A stretch of 64,000 nucleotides of DNA, from assembly GCA_963762205.1 (NCBI GenBank), contig CAVXJZ010000003.1:434001-498000 (forward strand). Direction: 5' to 3'. Both the position numbers and the translations under genes were made by a program. The notes under the pieces were generated by a model. That model was not told the origin of the DNA, did no database searches, and saw nothing but the letters and a program-made list of their open reading frames with translations. This document shows, piece by piece, positions 25,255 to 34,952 of the stretch. The stretch is from VRUE01 sp963762205. Lineage in GTDB: Bacteria > Actinomycetota > Thermoleophilia > Solirubrobacterales > 70-9. How positions within the stretch are numbered: position 1 is the first letter of the stretch; each line of letters begins with the position of its first letter.

Positions 25255-26064
25255 CTAGGGGCGCGGCGGGACCCGGGGCTCGGCGAGGCCGTAGGTGTCG
25301 TAGGCGCCGAACTCGGCGAAGGTCTTGTGCGTCGGGCCGTGGTAGTCGGAGGAGGCGGTCGGGATCAGCTCGAGCTCCTCGCAGAGCTCGAGCAGGTGCG
25401 CCGTCTGCTCGCGATCGTGGGTCGGGTAGAAGGTCTCGACCCCGTCGGCGCCGAGCGAGCGGATCAGGTCGTCGACCTCGCGCGGCTCGGAGATGTCCCA
25501 GTAGGGGTGGGCGATGACGGCGATGCCGCCGGCCCCGTGGATCAGCTCGATCGCCTCCCGTGCCGTCGGCCAGCGTCGCGGGACGAAGGCCTTCGCACCG
25601 GGGACCAGGTACTCCTCGAAGAAGGGGCCGAGGTCGCCGGTCGCGCCCGCGGCCCGGGCGATGTGCGGCCGGCCGATCGAGAGCGCGTCTCCGGCCTCCC
25701 GCACGGCGTCCTCGAGATGCAGGTCGAAGCCCTCCTGGCGCAGCTTGCCGACGATCTCGCCGGCCCGCGCGACGCGTTCGTGCTGGGCGCGCTCGCAGGC
25801 GCCGGCGATCCGGCCCAGGTCTATCCAGTAGCCGCAGACGTGAAGGTCTTCGGCGTACTCGTGGACGCAGGACATCTCGATCGCGGGCACCAGCTCGAGC
25901 CCCAGCCGCTCGGCGGCGCCCGCCGCCTCCGAGACCCCGGCGATCGCGTCGTGGTCGGTCAGCGCCAGCGTCGTCACGCCGGCGGCGGCAGCCCGCTCGA
26001 CGACCTCCGCGGGGGCGAGCTGTCCGTCGGAGACGGTCGAGTGACTCTGAAGCTCGATCAGCAT
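25255..26064 (-). CDS. PHP-domain phosphoesterase (TrpH/RNase AM-like)
   Basis: 269 residues from ATG 26064. The PHP metal-site motifs are in order: ELQSHSTVSDG, LTDHDAIAG, VPAIEMSC, IGRPHIA, VIAHPYWD and SSDYHGPTHK. Relatives hydrolyse 3',5'-nucleoside bisphosphate or trim RNA 5' ends. Length is normal for the single-domain type. TAGGCT lies 8 nt before the ATG, consistent with a leaderless transcript. Divergent from the large secreted protein gene. Confidence 0.87.
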   Translation of the reverse strand: MLIELQSHSTVSDGQLAPAEVVERAAAAGVTTLALTDHDAIAGVSEAAGAAERLGLELVPAIEMSCVHEYAEDLHVCGYWIDLGRIAGACERAQHERVARAGEIVGKLRQEGFDLHLEDAVREAGDALSIGRPHIARAAGATGDLGPFFEEYLVPGAKAFVPRRWPTAREAIELIHGAGGIAVIAHPYWDISEPREVDDLIRSLGADGVETFYPTHDREQTAHLLELCEELELIPTASSDYHGPTHKTFAEFGAYDTYGLAEPRVPPRP

Positions 26065-26072
26065 GCGCGGGC

Positions 26073-26078
26073 AGCCTA
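26073..26078 (-). promoter_or_regulatory. TANNNT -10 box, leaderless PHP gene
   Basis: TAGGCT on the minus strand, 8 nt before ATG 26064, no Shine-Dalgarno. Confidence 0.45.
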
Positions 26079-26086
26079 GCCGGAAC

Positions 26087-26115
26087 TTGGACAGAGGCGG
26101 AAAGCGCGCTACGGT
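26087..26115 (+). promoter_or_regulatory. candidate promoter of the secreted PKD protein
   Basis: TTGGAC (26087-26092), a 17-bp spacer and TACGGT (26110-26115). The leader of about 70 nt contains a GGGGTG/CACCCC stem near 26130-26155 before the GGGAAGGGA ribosome site. Confidence 0.5.
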
Positions 26116-26189
26116 CCATAATCGGCCTTTGGGGTGTTCGTGGGTATAGCCACCCCGTACGGCACGCGGACGCAGGGGAAGGGACGACG

Positions 26190-28304
26190 ATGTCGAGCTT
26201 CGCCAGGGAAAAGCGACGCGGGACCGCGGCGGCGATCGCCGTCTCGCTCGCCTGTGCGCTCCTCCCGGCCCTCGCCGGCTCGGCCTCGGCTGCCGCACCG
26301 AACTGGCTCGACCCGGCCGACCTCTCGCTGCCCGGCCGCAACGCGAGCAATCCGGCCGTCGCGATGGCCGCTGACGGCGAAACGATCTCGGTGTGGGAGC
26401 GGCAGAGCACCGTCGATCCGAGCCACAACCTGCAGATCTCGACCCGATCGGCGGGCGGGAGCTTCACGGCTCCGGCCGACCTTGCGCTGAGGGGCAACGA
26501 CCCCCATCTGGCGATCACGCCCGGCGGCGCAGCGGCGGTGGCCTGGCAGCACCTCGAAAACCCGCCCGGCGTGCACACGATCCAGGTCGCGACGCGCCCG
26601 CCCGGTGGCGCCGTCTTCACTGCTCCCACGACGGTCTACGCGGCCCCCCCGGGTACCCGATCCCGCAGGAAATCCAGGTCGCGATCGGCAGCGGCGGCGA
26701 CGTCGCTGTGACCTGGAGAACATCCGATCCGAATGCCGAATTCGACCAGCTCACCTGCGACACCGAAATTGTCGAATTCGAAGAAGAAGAATTCGAAGTC
26801 GAAGTCCCATGTCCCAACCCGGATTTCGTGATGGGCTCGGTGCGCCCATCCGGCGGCGCCTTCTCGGAACCGCGGCGGATCTCGCCCCCGCGCGGCACCG
26901 AAGAAGAAGGCGAAAGTGGAAACGAAAAAGAAGAACGGGAAATCGCCGAATCGGCGATGAGCGCGGGCGGCGCCCAGCCGGCCGTCGACGGCGCCGGCAA
27001 CACGACCGTGGCCTTCACCTACTTCGACGGCAGCGCCAGGGTCATCCAGACGGCCGCTCGTCCCGCCGGCGGGGAATGGAGCCCCCCGGAAACAGTCTCG
27101 GAAGTCTCCGAACCGGGTGAGGGAGCCAGCTCGCCCGACCTCGGCATCGATGGGGCAGGCAATGCAATCGTTTCCTGGGCGCAGAGGGAAGGCACCGGTG
27201 AAGGCACTCCCCGGATCGTGCAGGTGGGGGTGAAGCCTCCCGGCGGCTCCTTCTCGGTGCTCCCGGACGTTTCGCCTCCGGGCCAGGTCGCGCAGAGGCC
27301 GGTGCTCGGCGTTTCCCCGACTGGGGGGGCGACGGTGGTCTGGCGGATCACCGGCGCGACGGAAACCACGCTGATGAGCTCGACGCGGCCACCGGGCGGC
27401 GAATTCTCCGCGCCCGCGAATCTGAGCAGCGGGGCGGACAGCCCGCTGTTCCACGAAATCGCGGTCGGCGAGGGCGGCAGCGCGATCGTGGTCTGGTCCG
27501 GCGACGAAGGGGGCGGCGAGGTCGTGCGGGCGGCGGTGAGGGCTGCCGGCGCGGGCTCCTTCGGCGGCCCGGTCGCGATCTCGCAGGTCAGTGGCGACCT
27601 CCTCCATCCGAAGCCGTCGATGGACGCCGCCGGCGACGCGACGGTGGTCTGGGTGCGCGACGACGGCTCAACGACATCGGTGATCGCGATGGCGGGCTAC
27701 GACGCCGATCCACCGCAGCTGAGCGGGATCTCGATCCCGCCGGCCGGCCGGGTCGCCGAACCGCTCACGTTCGCGGCGATCGGCAGCGACGTGTGGCTCG
27801 CCGGCGCTCCCACCTTCGACTTCGGCGACGGGTTCCAGGCCGCCGGCGCGGCCGTCAGCCACGCCTACGCCGCCCCCGGCCTCTACACGGTCACGGTCTC
27901 CGCCGGCGACGCGGTCGGCAAGACGGCGACGAGCACCGGGACGGTCCTCGTCAAGGCCCGCAACTCCTTCAAGATCGTCAAGCTGCGGCGGAATCGCAGG
28001 AAGGGGACCGCGACGCTGGTGATCGCGCGTGCCGGAACCGGGCTCGGTCGTGCTCGGCGGCAGGGGCGTCGGGAGGGCCGTCGCCCGGAGGGCGCGCGCC
28101 GGGAACGCGAGACTGCGCGTCAGGGCCGTGGGCAAGCGCCTCAAGCGCCTGAGGAAGTCGGGCAGGGTCAAGCTCGGGCTTCGGATCGCCTACCGGCCGG
28201 ACGGCGGCGATCCGCGCGTCAAGCATCGCCGCATCACCCTCCGCAAGCAGCAGCGGCACGCGCGCAAGTCCAGGCGGCACGACCGCCGGGCCAGGCACCG
28301 CTGA
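26190..28304 (+). CDS. large secreted protein with PKD-like domain, two frameshifts
   Basis: Starts at ATG 26190 with a signal peptide (basic REKRRG, hydrophobic AAAIAVSLACALLPALAG, then SASA). Repeated blade-like units follow, each with a pattern such as AGNTTVAFTYFDGSARVIQT or GGATVVWRITG, suggesting a beta-propeller or repeated sandwich fold. A PKD-like domain (FDFGDGFQAAGAAVSHAYAA then PGLYTVTVSAGD) lies near residues 545-590. A basic C-terminal domain ends KLGLRIAYRPDGG and an Arg/Lys/His tail. Indels at a C7 run (26644-26650) and near 28043 cancel to about 704 residues. Low-complexity EEEE and Glu/Lys stretches occur near residues 195-255. Function unknown, likely cell-surface. Confidence 0.7.
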
Positions 28305-28402
28305 CGCCGGGCCATCTCACTAGACTGCGCCGCCGTGTGTCCGAGCGAGCAAGCATCCGTCTCTGATTCATCCGCGCCGCGAGCGAGCGGCGCAGCTTCG
28401 TG

Positions 28403-30166
28403 ATGTTCGAGAAAGTCCTGATCGCGAACCGCGGCGAGATCGCGATCCGCGTCGCCCGCACATTGCGGGAGATGGGGATCGGCTCGGTCGCCGTCTATTC
28501 CGAGATCGACCGTGACGCCCCGCACGTGCGGGAGGCGGACGAGGCCTTCCTGATCGGCCCGGCGGTCCCCGCCGAGAGCTATCTCGACGTCGCCAAGATC
28601 ATCGCCACGGCGAAGGAGGCGGGCGCCGAGGCGATCCATCCCGGCTACGGCTTCCTCGCCGAGAACGCCGAGTTCGCCAGGGCCTGCGCCGAGGCCGACA
28701 TCGTCTTCATCGGCCCTCCCCCCGAGGCGATCGAGTCGATGGGCTCGAAGACGCGGGCGCGCGAGATCATGGCCGAGGCCGGGGTGCCGATCGTCCCCGG
28801 CGCGACCGAGCCGGCGGCGGACATCGAGGCGGCGCGCAAGCAGGCGGAGGAGGCCGGCTACCCGGTCGCCTGCAAGGCCGCGGGCGGCGGCGGCGGCAAG
28901 GGCTTCCGCGTGGCGCTGAGCCCCGACGAGCTCGAGGAGGCCTTCGAGGGCGCCGCCCGCGAAGGCGAGAAGTTCTTCTCCGACGACCGCGTCTACGTCG
29001 AGCGCTACCTCGAAGACCCGCGCCACGTCGAGGTTCAGGTGCTGGCCGACTCGCACGGCAACGTGATCCATCTCGGCGAGCGCGACTGCTCGATCCAGCG
29101 CCGCCACCAGAAGGTGATCGAGGAGGCCCCGGGCCCCCACGTCGACGCCGAGATGCGGGAGCGGATCGGCCGGATCGCGACCGACGCCGCCGCGGCGGTC
29201 GGCTACCGCGGCGCCGGCACGGTAGAGGGGATGCAGGTCGGCGAGGAGTACTTCTTCCTCGAGATGAACACCAGGGTCCAGGTCGAGCACTGCGTGACCG
29301 AGATGGTCACCGGCATCGACATCGTCCGCGAGCAGGTGCTGGTCGCCGCCGGCGAGGAGCTCTCGATCTCCCAGGAGGAGGTCGAGTTGCGCGGGCACGC
29401 GATCGAGTGCCGCATCAACGCCGAGGCGGCGCACAAGAAGTTCGCCCCGGCGCCGGGGGCGATCACCTCCTACCGCGAGCCGGCCGGGCCGGGCGTGCGC
29501 GTCGACTCGGGGGTCGAAGCGGGGTCCGAGGTGACGCCGATGTACGACCCGATGGTGGCGAAGCTGATCGTCTGGGACGTCGACCGCGAGAAGGCGACGC
29601 GGCGAATGCTGCGGGCGCTCTCCGAGTACGAGGTCGGCGGCCTGACCACGCTGATCCCCTTCCACGAGGCGATCCTCGCCACCGACGAGTGGGCTCGCGG
29701 GGAGACCTGTCGCGAGCTGATGGAAGACCGCGACTGGCTCAGGTCGACTGCCCCCGAGCAGGCCCCCGCGCCGGCCGAGGGCGAGGAGGGCGGCGAGCCG
29801 GTCGCGCGCGACTACAAGGTCGAGGTCTCCGGGAGGCTCTTCGACGTGAAGGTGATCGGCGAGGCCGTGGCGGGCGTCGCCCCGGCCGTGGGGGGCGGCG
29901 CCAGGCGGCCGCCGAAGCGCGAGCGCAAGGGCGGGAGCGGCCCCAGCGCCTCCAGCGAGGCGCTGCCCTCGCCGCTGCAGGGCACCGTCTTCAAGGTCGC
30001 GGTCGAGAAGGGCGCGGAGGTCTCCGAGGGGGATCTGATCTGCGTGATCGAGGCGATGAAGATGGAGAACGAGATCACCGCGCACCGGGCCGGCAAGGTC
30101 GAGGAGCTGAACGTGGTCGAGGGCGCATCGGTCTCCAGCGGAGACGTCCTCGCAGTGATCAAGTAG
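28403..30166 (+). CDS. accA: acyl-CoA carboxylase alpha chain (biotin carboxylase plus BCCP)
   Basis: 587 residues from ATG 28403. FEKVLIANRGEIAIR opens the biotin-carboxylase domain; ACKAAGGGGGKGFRVA is the ATP loop; EMNTRVQVEHCVTEMVTG carries catalytic residues; RINAEAAHKKFAPAPG follows. The BCCP domain at the C-terminus holds EAMKMEN with the biotinylated Lys at about 553. Architecture fits acetyl-/propionyl-CoA carboxylases of actinobacteria. No beta chain is in the window. The gene runs convergent with the sulfatase, separated by 16 bp. Confidence 0.92.
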   Translation: MFEKVLIANRGEIAIRVARTLREMGIGSVAVYSEIDRDAPHVREADEAFLIGPAVPAESYLDVAKIIATAKEAGAEAIHPGYGFLAENAEFARACAEADIVFIGPPPEAIESMGSKTRAREIMAEAGVPIVPGATEPAADIEAARKQAEEAGYPVACKAAGGGGGKGFRVALSPDELEEAFEGAAREGEKFFSDDRVYVERYLEDPRHVEVQVLADSHGNVIHLGERDCSIQRRHQKVIEEAPGPHVDAEMRERIGRIATDAAAAVGYRGAGTVEGMQVGEEYFFLEMNTRVQVEHCVTEMVTGIDIVREQVLVAAGEELSISQEEVELRGHAIECRINAEAAHKKFAPAPGAITSYREPAGPGVRVDSGVEAGSEVTPMYDPMVAKLIVWDVDREKATRRMLRALSEYEVGGLTTLIPFHEAILATDEWARGETCRELMEDRDWLRSTAPEQAPAPAEGEEGGEPVARDYKVEVSGRLFDVKVIGEAVAGVAPAVGGGARRPPKRERKGGSGPSASSEALPSPLQGTVFKVAVEKGAEVSEGDLICVIEAMKMENEITAHRAGKVEELNVVEGASVSSGDVLAVIK

Positions 30167-30182
30167 GGCCACCGGGCTCGCG

Positions 30183-32076
30183 CTAGCGGCCCTGTTTGCC
30201 CTTCTGTTTTTCCTTGCGTTCCTGTTCCCGCTTTTCCTTGGCCTTCTTGCGCTCTTCGCGCTTTTCTTGCCGTTCGCGCTTGCGCTGACGCAGCAGTTCC
30301 TTGCGGTTGAGTGGGATTTTCGCCGCGGGCTCCGAGCAGCCGCGGCCGACGCAGTCCTCGAGGCCGCCGGTCTGGTCGACACCGCCGGTGAGCAGCGTGT
30401 GCAGGTAGTTGCGGACCGGGTAGAAGTTGCGCTTCTTGACCAGGTTGTTGAGCTCGTAGGGGTCCTTGTCGATGTCGTAGAGCTCCTTCTCCCCCGACGG
30501 CCAGGCGATGTACTTGTAGGGGCCGAGGCGGATTCCCTCGTAGTCCTTGGGCGGCGCGAGGATCGACGCCGTGGCGCCGCCGCCCGCGGCGGGCCGCGCC
30601 GCGCCGCCCCCTGCGGGTGGGTCGAAGGAGGCCGGCGTTTCGGCGCCGCGATTCTGTTCGACGTCATTGGTTTCGACGAACGACTCGAAGAGCAGCGGCC
30701 GCCTCGTGCGGAGGTCCGGGTCGTGGAGGAAGGGGACCATCGAGCGGCCGTCGATGCTCTTGTCGGCTTCCGCCCCCGCCAGCTCGAGGACCGTCGGGGC
30801 GATGTCGAGCTGCGAGGTCAGCTCGCCGGTCTTCGTGCCGGGCCGGATCCCCGGCCCGCGGATCAGGAAGGGCAGGTGGGTGGCCGGCTCGTAGGCCAGG
30901 AACTTGCCGCCGATCAACCGGTGCTCGCCGAAGAAGAAGCCGTTGTCGGAGGTGAAGATCACGTAGGTGTTGCGCAGGCGGCTGACGCCGCCCAGGGTTT
31001 CGATGATCAGCCTGACGCCGTCGTCGATCGAGCGCAGGGAGTCGAGCTGCTTCTGCCAGTAGACCCGGTAGGTGTGCTTGTCGGTGAGCGAGAGATGACG
31101 CGCTTCCCTGATGAAGCGGGGCTTGTCCCTGACGTTGCCCTCGTCGAAGCCTTCGGAGCGGTTGTGGGGCAGGCGGGCGCCCTTGAACCAGTCGTAGTGA
31201 CGGGGGGCCGGCTCGGGGCCCGCGGGGCGGCGGAAGTCCCCGTGCGGCGCGGTGTAGTCGAGCTGCAGGTAGAAGGGCTTCTCGCTCGGCGTTTCGAGGA
31301 TCTCGCGGGTCGCCAGCTGGGTCAGCACGTCGGTCTCGTAGAAGCAGGGCCGGCCGTTGGTGGGCGCGAGCGGGCAGCCGATGTCGTCGCGGGCCCCGTA
31401 TTCGCGCGTGTCCCAGCTGCCCGAGTCGCCGAAGGGGCCCTGGACGACGCCGTTGTTGTTGAGCTCGTAGCCGTAGAAGTAGTGGTTCGTGTCGGCTTTG
31501 AGTGACCGTGTGCCAGGAGCTCCAGCCGGGCGGCACGAGCGTCCCGTCGGAGTACGGCTTGTCGCCGTAGCCGTTGAGGAACTTGCCGAGGTGGATGGTC
31601 CTGTAACCGTCCCGCTGGAGCCAGATCGGCAGGTTGTGGGTCATCGCGCCCTGGAAGCTGAAGCCGAAGAAGCCGCCGTTGGGCTGGACGTTGCCCTTGA
31701 CGTTGTGGTTGTGCGCGTAGCGCCCGGTCAGCAGGCTGACGCGGGAGGGGCAGCAGAGCGGGTAGGAAACGTAGTAGCGGTTGAACGTCATGCCGCGTTT
31801 CGCGATCAGGTCCAGCGCGTTCGGCATCGCTCGGGCCTTGCCCAGGCCTTCCTGCGTGCGGAAGGTCGCGTAGAGGCCCTCCAGCGTCTGGTCGTCGGTC
31901 TGGATCACGACGAAGCTCGGCCTTTCGCCATCCGGAGCCCCGTCCCGGGCGGCGGAGGCGGGGCCGACCGCGAGCAGCAGCGCCGCGAGCAGGGCCAGCG
32001 CGCCGAGCCCAATCGGCAGGCGTGCGCGCGTCGGCGCGGGTGCTTGTCTCGGCGAATCGTGCATGGAGTTGCTCAC
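30183..32076 (-). CDS. secreted type I sulfatase with charged tail, one frameshift
   Basis: From GTG 32076 (or ATG 32064) with signal peptide IGLGALALLAALLLAVGPAS. The formylglycine motif is C-C-P-S-R in CCPSRVSLLTGR, Cys about 108. Metal ligands appear in QTDDQTLEG and TSDNGFFFGEHR; ITSQLD-like ELTSQLDIAPTVLEL follows. An indel near 31498 shifts the frame before ADTNHYFYGYELNNNG; corrected length is about 630 residues. It would remove sulfate groups from external esters after Cys maturation. The final 45 residues are a Lys/Arg/Glu-rich, probably helical tail, unusual for a sulfatase. Confidence 0.82.
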
Positions 32077-32138
32077 AGGGGCGCCTACTGGGTTCGAAAA
32101 CCCCAGCGCCCGCGAAGTTTCGAAACGCTAGAAGACGC

Positions 32139-32822
32139 TCAGGACGCGCCGAGCTTCTTGGCCGCGTCGCGGAAGTTCTTCACCGTGGCGCCTGGGGCCT
32201 TGCGCCCCTCCAGCTTCTCGCCGTGCCGGTTGACCCAGATCACCGGCACGTTCATCTTCAGCAGCGGCGCGACGTCGGTCGTGTAGTTGGAGCAGATGTG
32301 CACCCAGCCTTTCTTGCCGCCGATCCGGCGGGCGCACTCTTTGAAGTGGACCGGGTCAGGCTTGTAGCTGCGCACCTGCTGGGCCGTGACGACCAGGTCG
32401 AGTTCGGTGCGCAGGTGGCGGCGCGAGACCCCGAGCAGTTTGTCGTCGATGTTGGAGATGATCCCGATCTCGTAGCGTTTGCCGAGCCTGTCCATGGCCG
32501 CGTTGGCCTCTCGGAAGGGCAGCCAGTAGGCGACGCTGTCGGGGAGGAACTGGGCGCGCGAGGGCTCGATTTCCCAGCCCTGCTCGCCGGCGACCTTGAC
32601 GATCGTGCGGCGCAGGACCTCGGCGTACAGTTCGTAGGAGCCGGCCATGATCTCGGCCTGGACCTCCATGAAACGGGCCAGGAAGGCGGTCTCATCGAAG
32701 CTGAAGCCGTCCTTCTCCGCCTCCTTCTTGCAGGCGTCGACGATCCCCTTCTCCCAGTCGATCAGGGTTCCGTAGCAGTCGGTGGTTACCCACTTGATGG
32801 TTTTCAGGCTGGGAAGAGGCAT
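32139..32822 (-). CDS. HAD hydrolase, haloacid-dehalogenase type
   Basis: 227 residues. TTDCYGTLIDW holds the nucleophile Asp (D-x-Y-G-T), GIISNIDD the second motif, YKPDPVHF the Lys, and HICSNYTTDVAPL the acidic fourth motif. D-x-Y-G-T-L is the pattern of type II L-2-haloacid dehalogenases and relatives; substrate not determinable. TATAAT on the minus strand (32837-32842) lies 14 nt before the ATG, giving a short leader. Confidence 0.8.
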   Translation of the reverse strand: MPLPSLKTIKWVTTDCYGTLIDWEKGIVDACKKEAEKDGFSFDETAFLARFMEVQAEIMAGSYELYAEVLRRTIVKVAGEQGWEIEPSRAQFLPDSVAYWLPFREANAAMDRLGKRYEIGIISNIDDKLLGVSRRHLRTELDLVVTAQQVRSYKPDPVHFKECARRIGGKKGWVHICSNYTTDVAPLLKMNVPVIWVNRHGEKLEGRKAPGATVKNFRDAAKKLGAS

Positions 32823-32836
32823 CGCGGAGCCGCGGC

Positions 32837-32846
32837 ATTATAGGCT
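32837..32846. promoter_or_regulatory. overlapping divergent -10 boxes, HAD gene and sucC
   Basis: A perfect TATAAT reads on the minus strand (32842-32837) toward the HAD gene; TAGGCT reads on the plus strand (32841-32846) toward sucC, 29 nt before its ATG. The two start regions overlap within a 53-bp gap, so transcription of one may hinder the other. Confidence 0.5.
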
Positions 32847-32875
32847 GCCGCCCGCGCCATGCGGCGCCCCTCTCA

Positions 32876-34045
32876 ATGGACCTCCTCGAGTATCAGGGCA
32901 AGCAGCTGTTCGCGGAGCACGGCGTTGCCGTGCCGAGCGGCGAGGTCGCGGCGACCGTCGACGAGGCGGTGGGGGCCGCGGAGCGGATCGGCTTTCCCTG
33001 CGCGGTCAAGGCCCAGGTGCTGATCGGCGGGCGGGGCAAGGCCGGCGGCATCAAGATCGCCGCCGACGCCGGCGAGGCCCGCGCGCACGCCGAGGCGATC
33101 CTCGGCATGGACATCGTCGGCCCTCACGGGGAGGGGCCGTTCCGGGTCCACCAGGTCTGGGTCGAGGGCGGCTCGGACATCGCCGCCGAGTACTACGCCT
33201 CCGTGATCCTCGACCGCTCCGAGAAGAAGCTGCTGGCGATGGTCTCCGCCAAGGGCGGGATGGACATCGAGGCCGTCGCCGCCGAGGCCCCCGAGGCGCT
33301 GGTCAAGCGCCACATCGATCCGACGCGGCCCTTCGACGCCGCCGCCGCGCGCCCGATCGCCGAGGCCGCCGGCCTCGACGAGGACGTGCTCGACCAGGTC
33401 GCCGAGGTGCTCTCGAGGCTCGCCGAGGTCGCGGCGGGCGAGGACGCGACCCTGATCGAGGTCAACCCGCTGATCGTCACCGCGGGGCGCGAGGTCGTCG
33501 CGCTCGACGCCAAGGTGACGATCGACGGCAACGCGCTCTTCCGCCACGAGGACCTGGCCGAGATCGCCAACTGGGGTGCCGACGAGGACCCGCAGGAGGC
33601 GATGGCCAAGGAGAAGGGCCTCACCTACGTGAAGCTCGACGGCGACGTGGGGATTCTCGGCAACGGCGCCGGGCTCTGCATGTCGACCCTCGACGTCGTC
33701 GCCCAGGCCGGCGGCGCCCCGGCGAACTTCCTCGACGCCGGGGGCGGCTCGAAGGCCGACGCGATCGTCGACGCGCTCGAGGTGATCACCTCCGACCCCA
33801 AGGTCAACGCCGTGCTCTTCAACATCTTCGGCGGGATCACCCGTTGCGACGAGGTCGCCAAGGGGATCATCGAGGCCTCGCGCCAGATCGACCTCGACGT
33901 GCCGTTCGTCGTCCGCCTCGACGGCACCAACTCCGAGCAGGGCCTGAGCCTGCTCGAGCAGGCGGGGATCGACGGCCTCGAGGTGCAGGGCACGATGCTG
34001 GGCGCCGCGAAGCGGGTCGTCGAGCTGGCCAAGGGAAGCGGCTGA
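32876..34045 (+). CDS. sucC: succinyl-CoA synthetase beta subunit
   Basis: 389 residues. MDLLEYQGKQLFAEHGV is the canonical start of the ATP-grasp domain; VKAQVLIGGRGKAGGIK binds nucleotide; LIEVNPLIVT coordinates Mg; GNGAGLCMSTLDVV begins the ligase CoA domain. With SucD it interconverts succinate and succinyl-CoA with NDP phosphorylation in the TCA cycle. The stop overlaps the sucD start (TGATG at 34043-34047). Confidence 0.95.
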   Translation: MDLLEYQGKQLFAEHGVAVPSGEVAATVDEAVGAAERIGFPCAVKAQVLIGGRGKAGGIKIAADAGEARAHAEAILGMDIVGPHGEGPFRVHQVWVEGGSDIAAEYYASVILDRSEKKLLAMVSAKGGMDIEAVAAEAPEALVKRHIDPTRPFDAAAARPIAEAAGLDEDVLDQVAEVLSRLAEVAAGEDATLIEVNPLIVTAGREVVALDAKVTIDGNALFRHEDLAEIANWGADEDPQEAMAKEKGLTYVKLDGDVGILGNGAGLCMSTLDVVAQAGGAPANFLDAGGGSKADAIVDALEVITSDPKVNAVLFNIFGGITRCDEVAKGIIEASRQIDLDVPFVVRLDGTNSEQGLSLLEQAGIDGLEVQGTMLGAAKRVVELAKGSG

Positions 34046-34923
34046 TGTCGATCATCGTCGACACAGAGACGAAGCTCGTCGTCTCGGGGCTGACCGGCCG
34101 GGAGGGCTCCTTCCACGGCCTGCGGAACCAGGCCTACGGCACCCATCTGGCGGCCGGGGTCACGCCCGGCAAGGGGGGGCAGGACGTCAGCGGCGTCCCC
34201 GTGTTCGACTCGATCCGCGAGTCGGTCGAGGAGGCCGACGCCAACACCTCGATGATCTTCGTCCCGGCGCGCTTCGCGGCGCCCGCGATCGACGAGGCGA
34301 TCGAGTCGGGCGTGCACACGGTGATCGCGATCACCGAGGGCATCCCCGTCCTCGACATGCTGAAGACCTACTGGAAGGCGAGGGAGGCCGGCGTGCGCCT
34401 GATCGGCCCGAACTGCCCGGGCGTGCTCTCGCCGGGAAAGGCCAACGTCGGCATCATCCCCGCCCAGTTCTTCGACCCGGGCAAGATCGGAGTCGTCTCC
34501 AAGTCGGGCACGCTCACCTACCAGATCGGCAACGAGCTCAAGCAGGCGGGGGAGGGGAACTCCTCGATCGTCGGGATCGGCGGCGACCCGATCGTCGGCT
34601 CCGACTTCATCGACATCCTCACCCTCTTCGAGGCGGACCCCGAGACCGAGCTGATCGTCATGGTCGGCGAGATCGGCGGCGACGCCGAGGAGCGGGCCGC
34701 CGAGTTCATCGCCGCCGAGATCTCAAAGCCCGTCGTCGCCTACATCGCCGGCTTCACCGCCCCGCCCGGCAAGCAGATGGGGCACGCGGGGGCGATCATC
34801 TCCGGCTCCTCGGGCACCGCCCAGGCGAAGAAGGAAGCGCTCGAGGCAAAGGGCGTGCGGGTCGGCGAAAGCCCGACGGAGACGGCGGCGATCGCGGTGG
34901 AGACGTTGAGAGGGTCCGGCTAG
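34045..34923 (+). CDS. sucD: succinyl-CoA synthetase alpha subunit
   Basis: 292 residues. SGLTGREGSFHGLRNQAYGT is the CoA-binding Rossmann start, GPNCPGVLSPGK the middle signature, and KQMGHAGAIISGSSGTA holds the phosphorylated active-site His. It could also take succinate from the amine pathway at 11-17 kb. Its TAG stop lies at the centre of a perfect palindrome. Confidence 0.95.
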   Translation: MSIIVDTETKLVVSGLTGREGSFHGLRNQAYGTHLAAGVTPGKGGQDVSGVPVFDSIRESVEEADANTSMIFVPARFAAPAIDEAIESGVHTVIAITEGIPVLDMLKTYWKAREAGVRLIGPNCPGVLSPGKANVGIIPAQFFDPGKIGVVSKSGTLTYQIGNELKQAGEGNSSIVGIGGDPIVGSDFIDILTLFEADPETELIVMVGEIGGDAEERAAEFIAAEISKPVVAYIAGFTAPPGKQMGHAGAIISGSSGTAQAKKEALEAKGVRVGESPTETAAIAVETLRGSG

Positions 34924-34934
34924 CCGGACCCTCT
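34909..34934. terminator. perfect 26-bp palindrome over the sucD stop
   Basis: Arms 34909-34921 and 34922-34934 are fully complementary, and the sucD stop (34921-34923) sits at the centre. Followed by CTACCTATACTC. It probably ends or stabilises the sucCD transcript, and the next gene's -10 begins four bases later. Confidence 0.7.
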
Positions 34935-34937
34935 ACC

Positions 34938-34943
34938 TATACT
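34938..34943 (+). promoter_or_regulatory. TATACT -10 box for the aminotransferase
   Basis: TATACT, 9 nt before ATG 34953, immediately after the sucD palindrome; no Shine-Dalgarno, so a nearly leaderless start is likely. Confidence 0.45.
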
Positions 34944-34952
34944 CGGACCGAG

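Noticed and set aside
32782..34923. 713-codon plus-strand frame through sucC
   Set aside because: The part before 34045 is an out-of-frame shadow of sucC; only the sucD part is coding.
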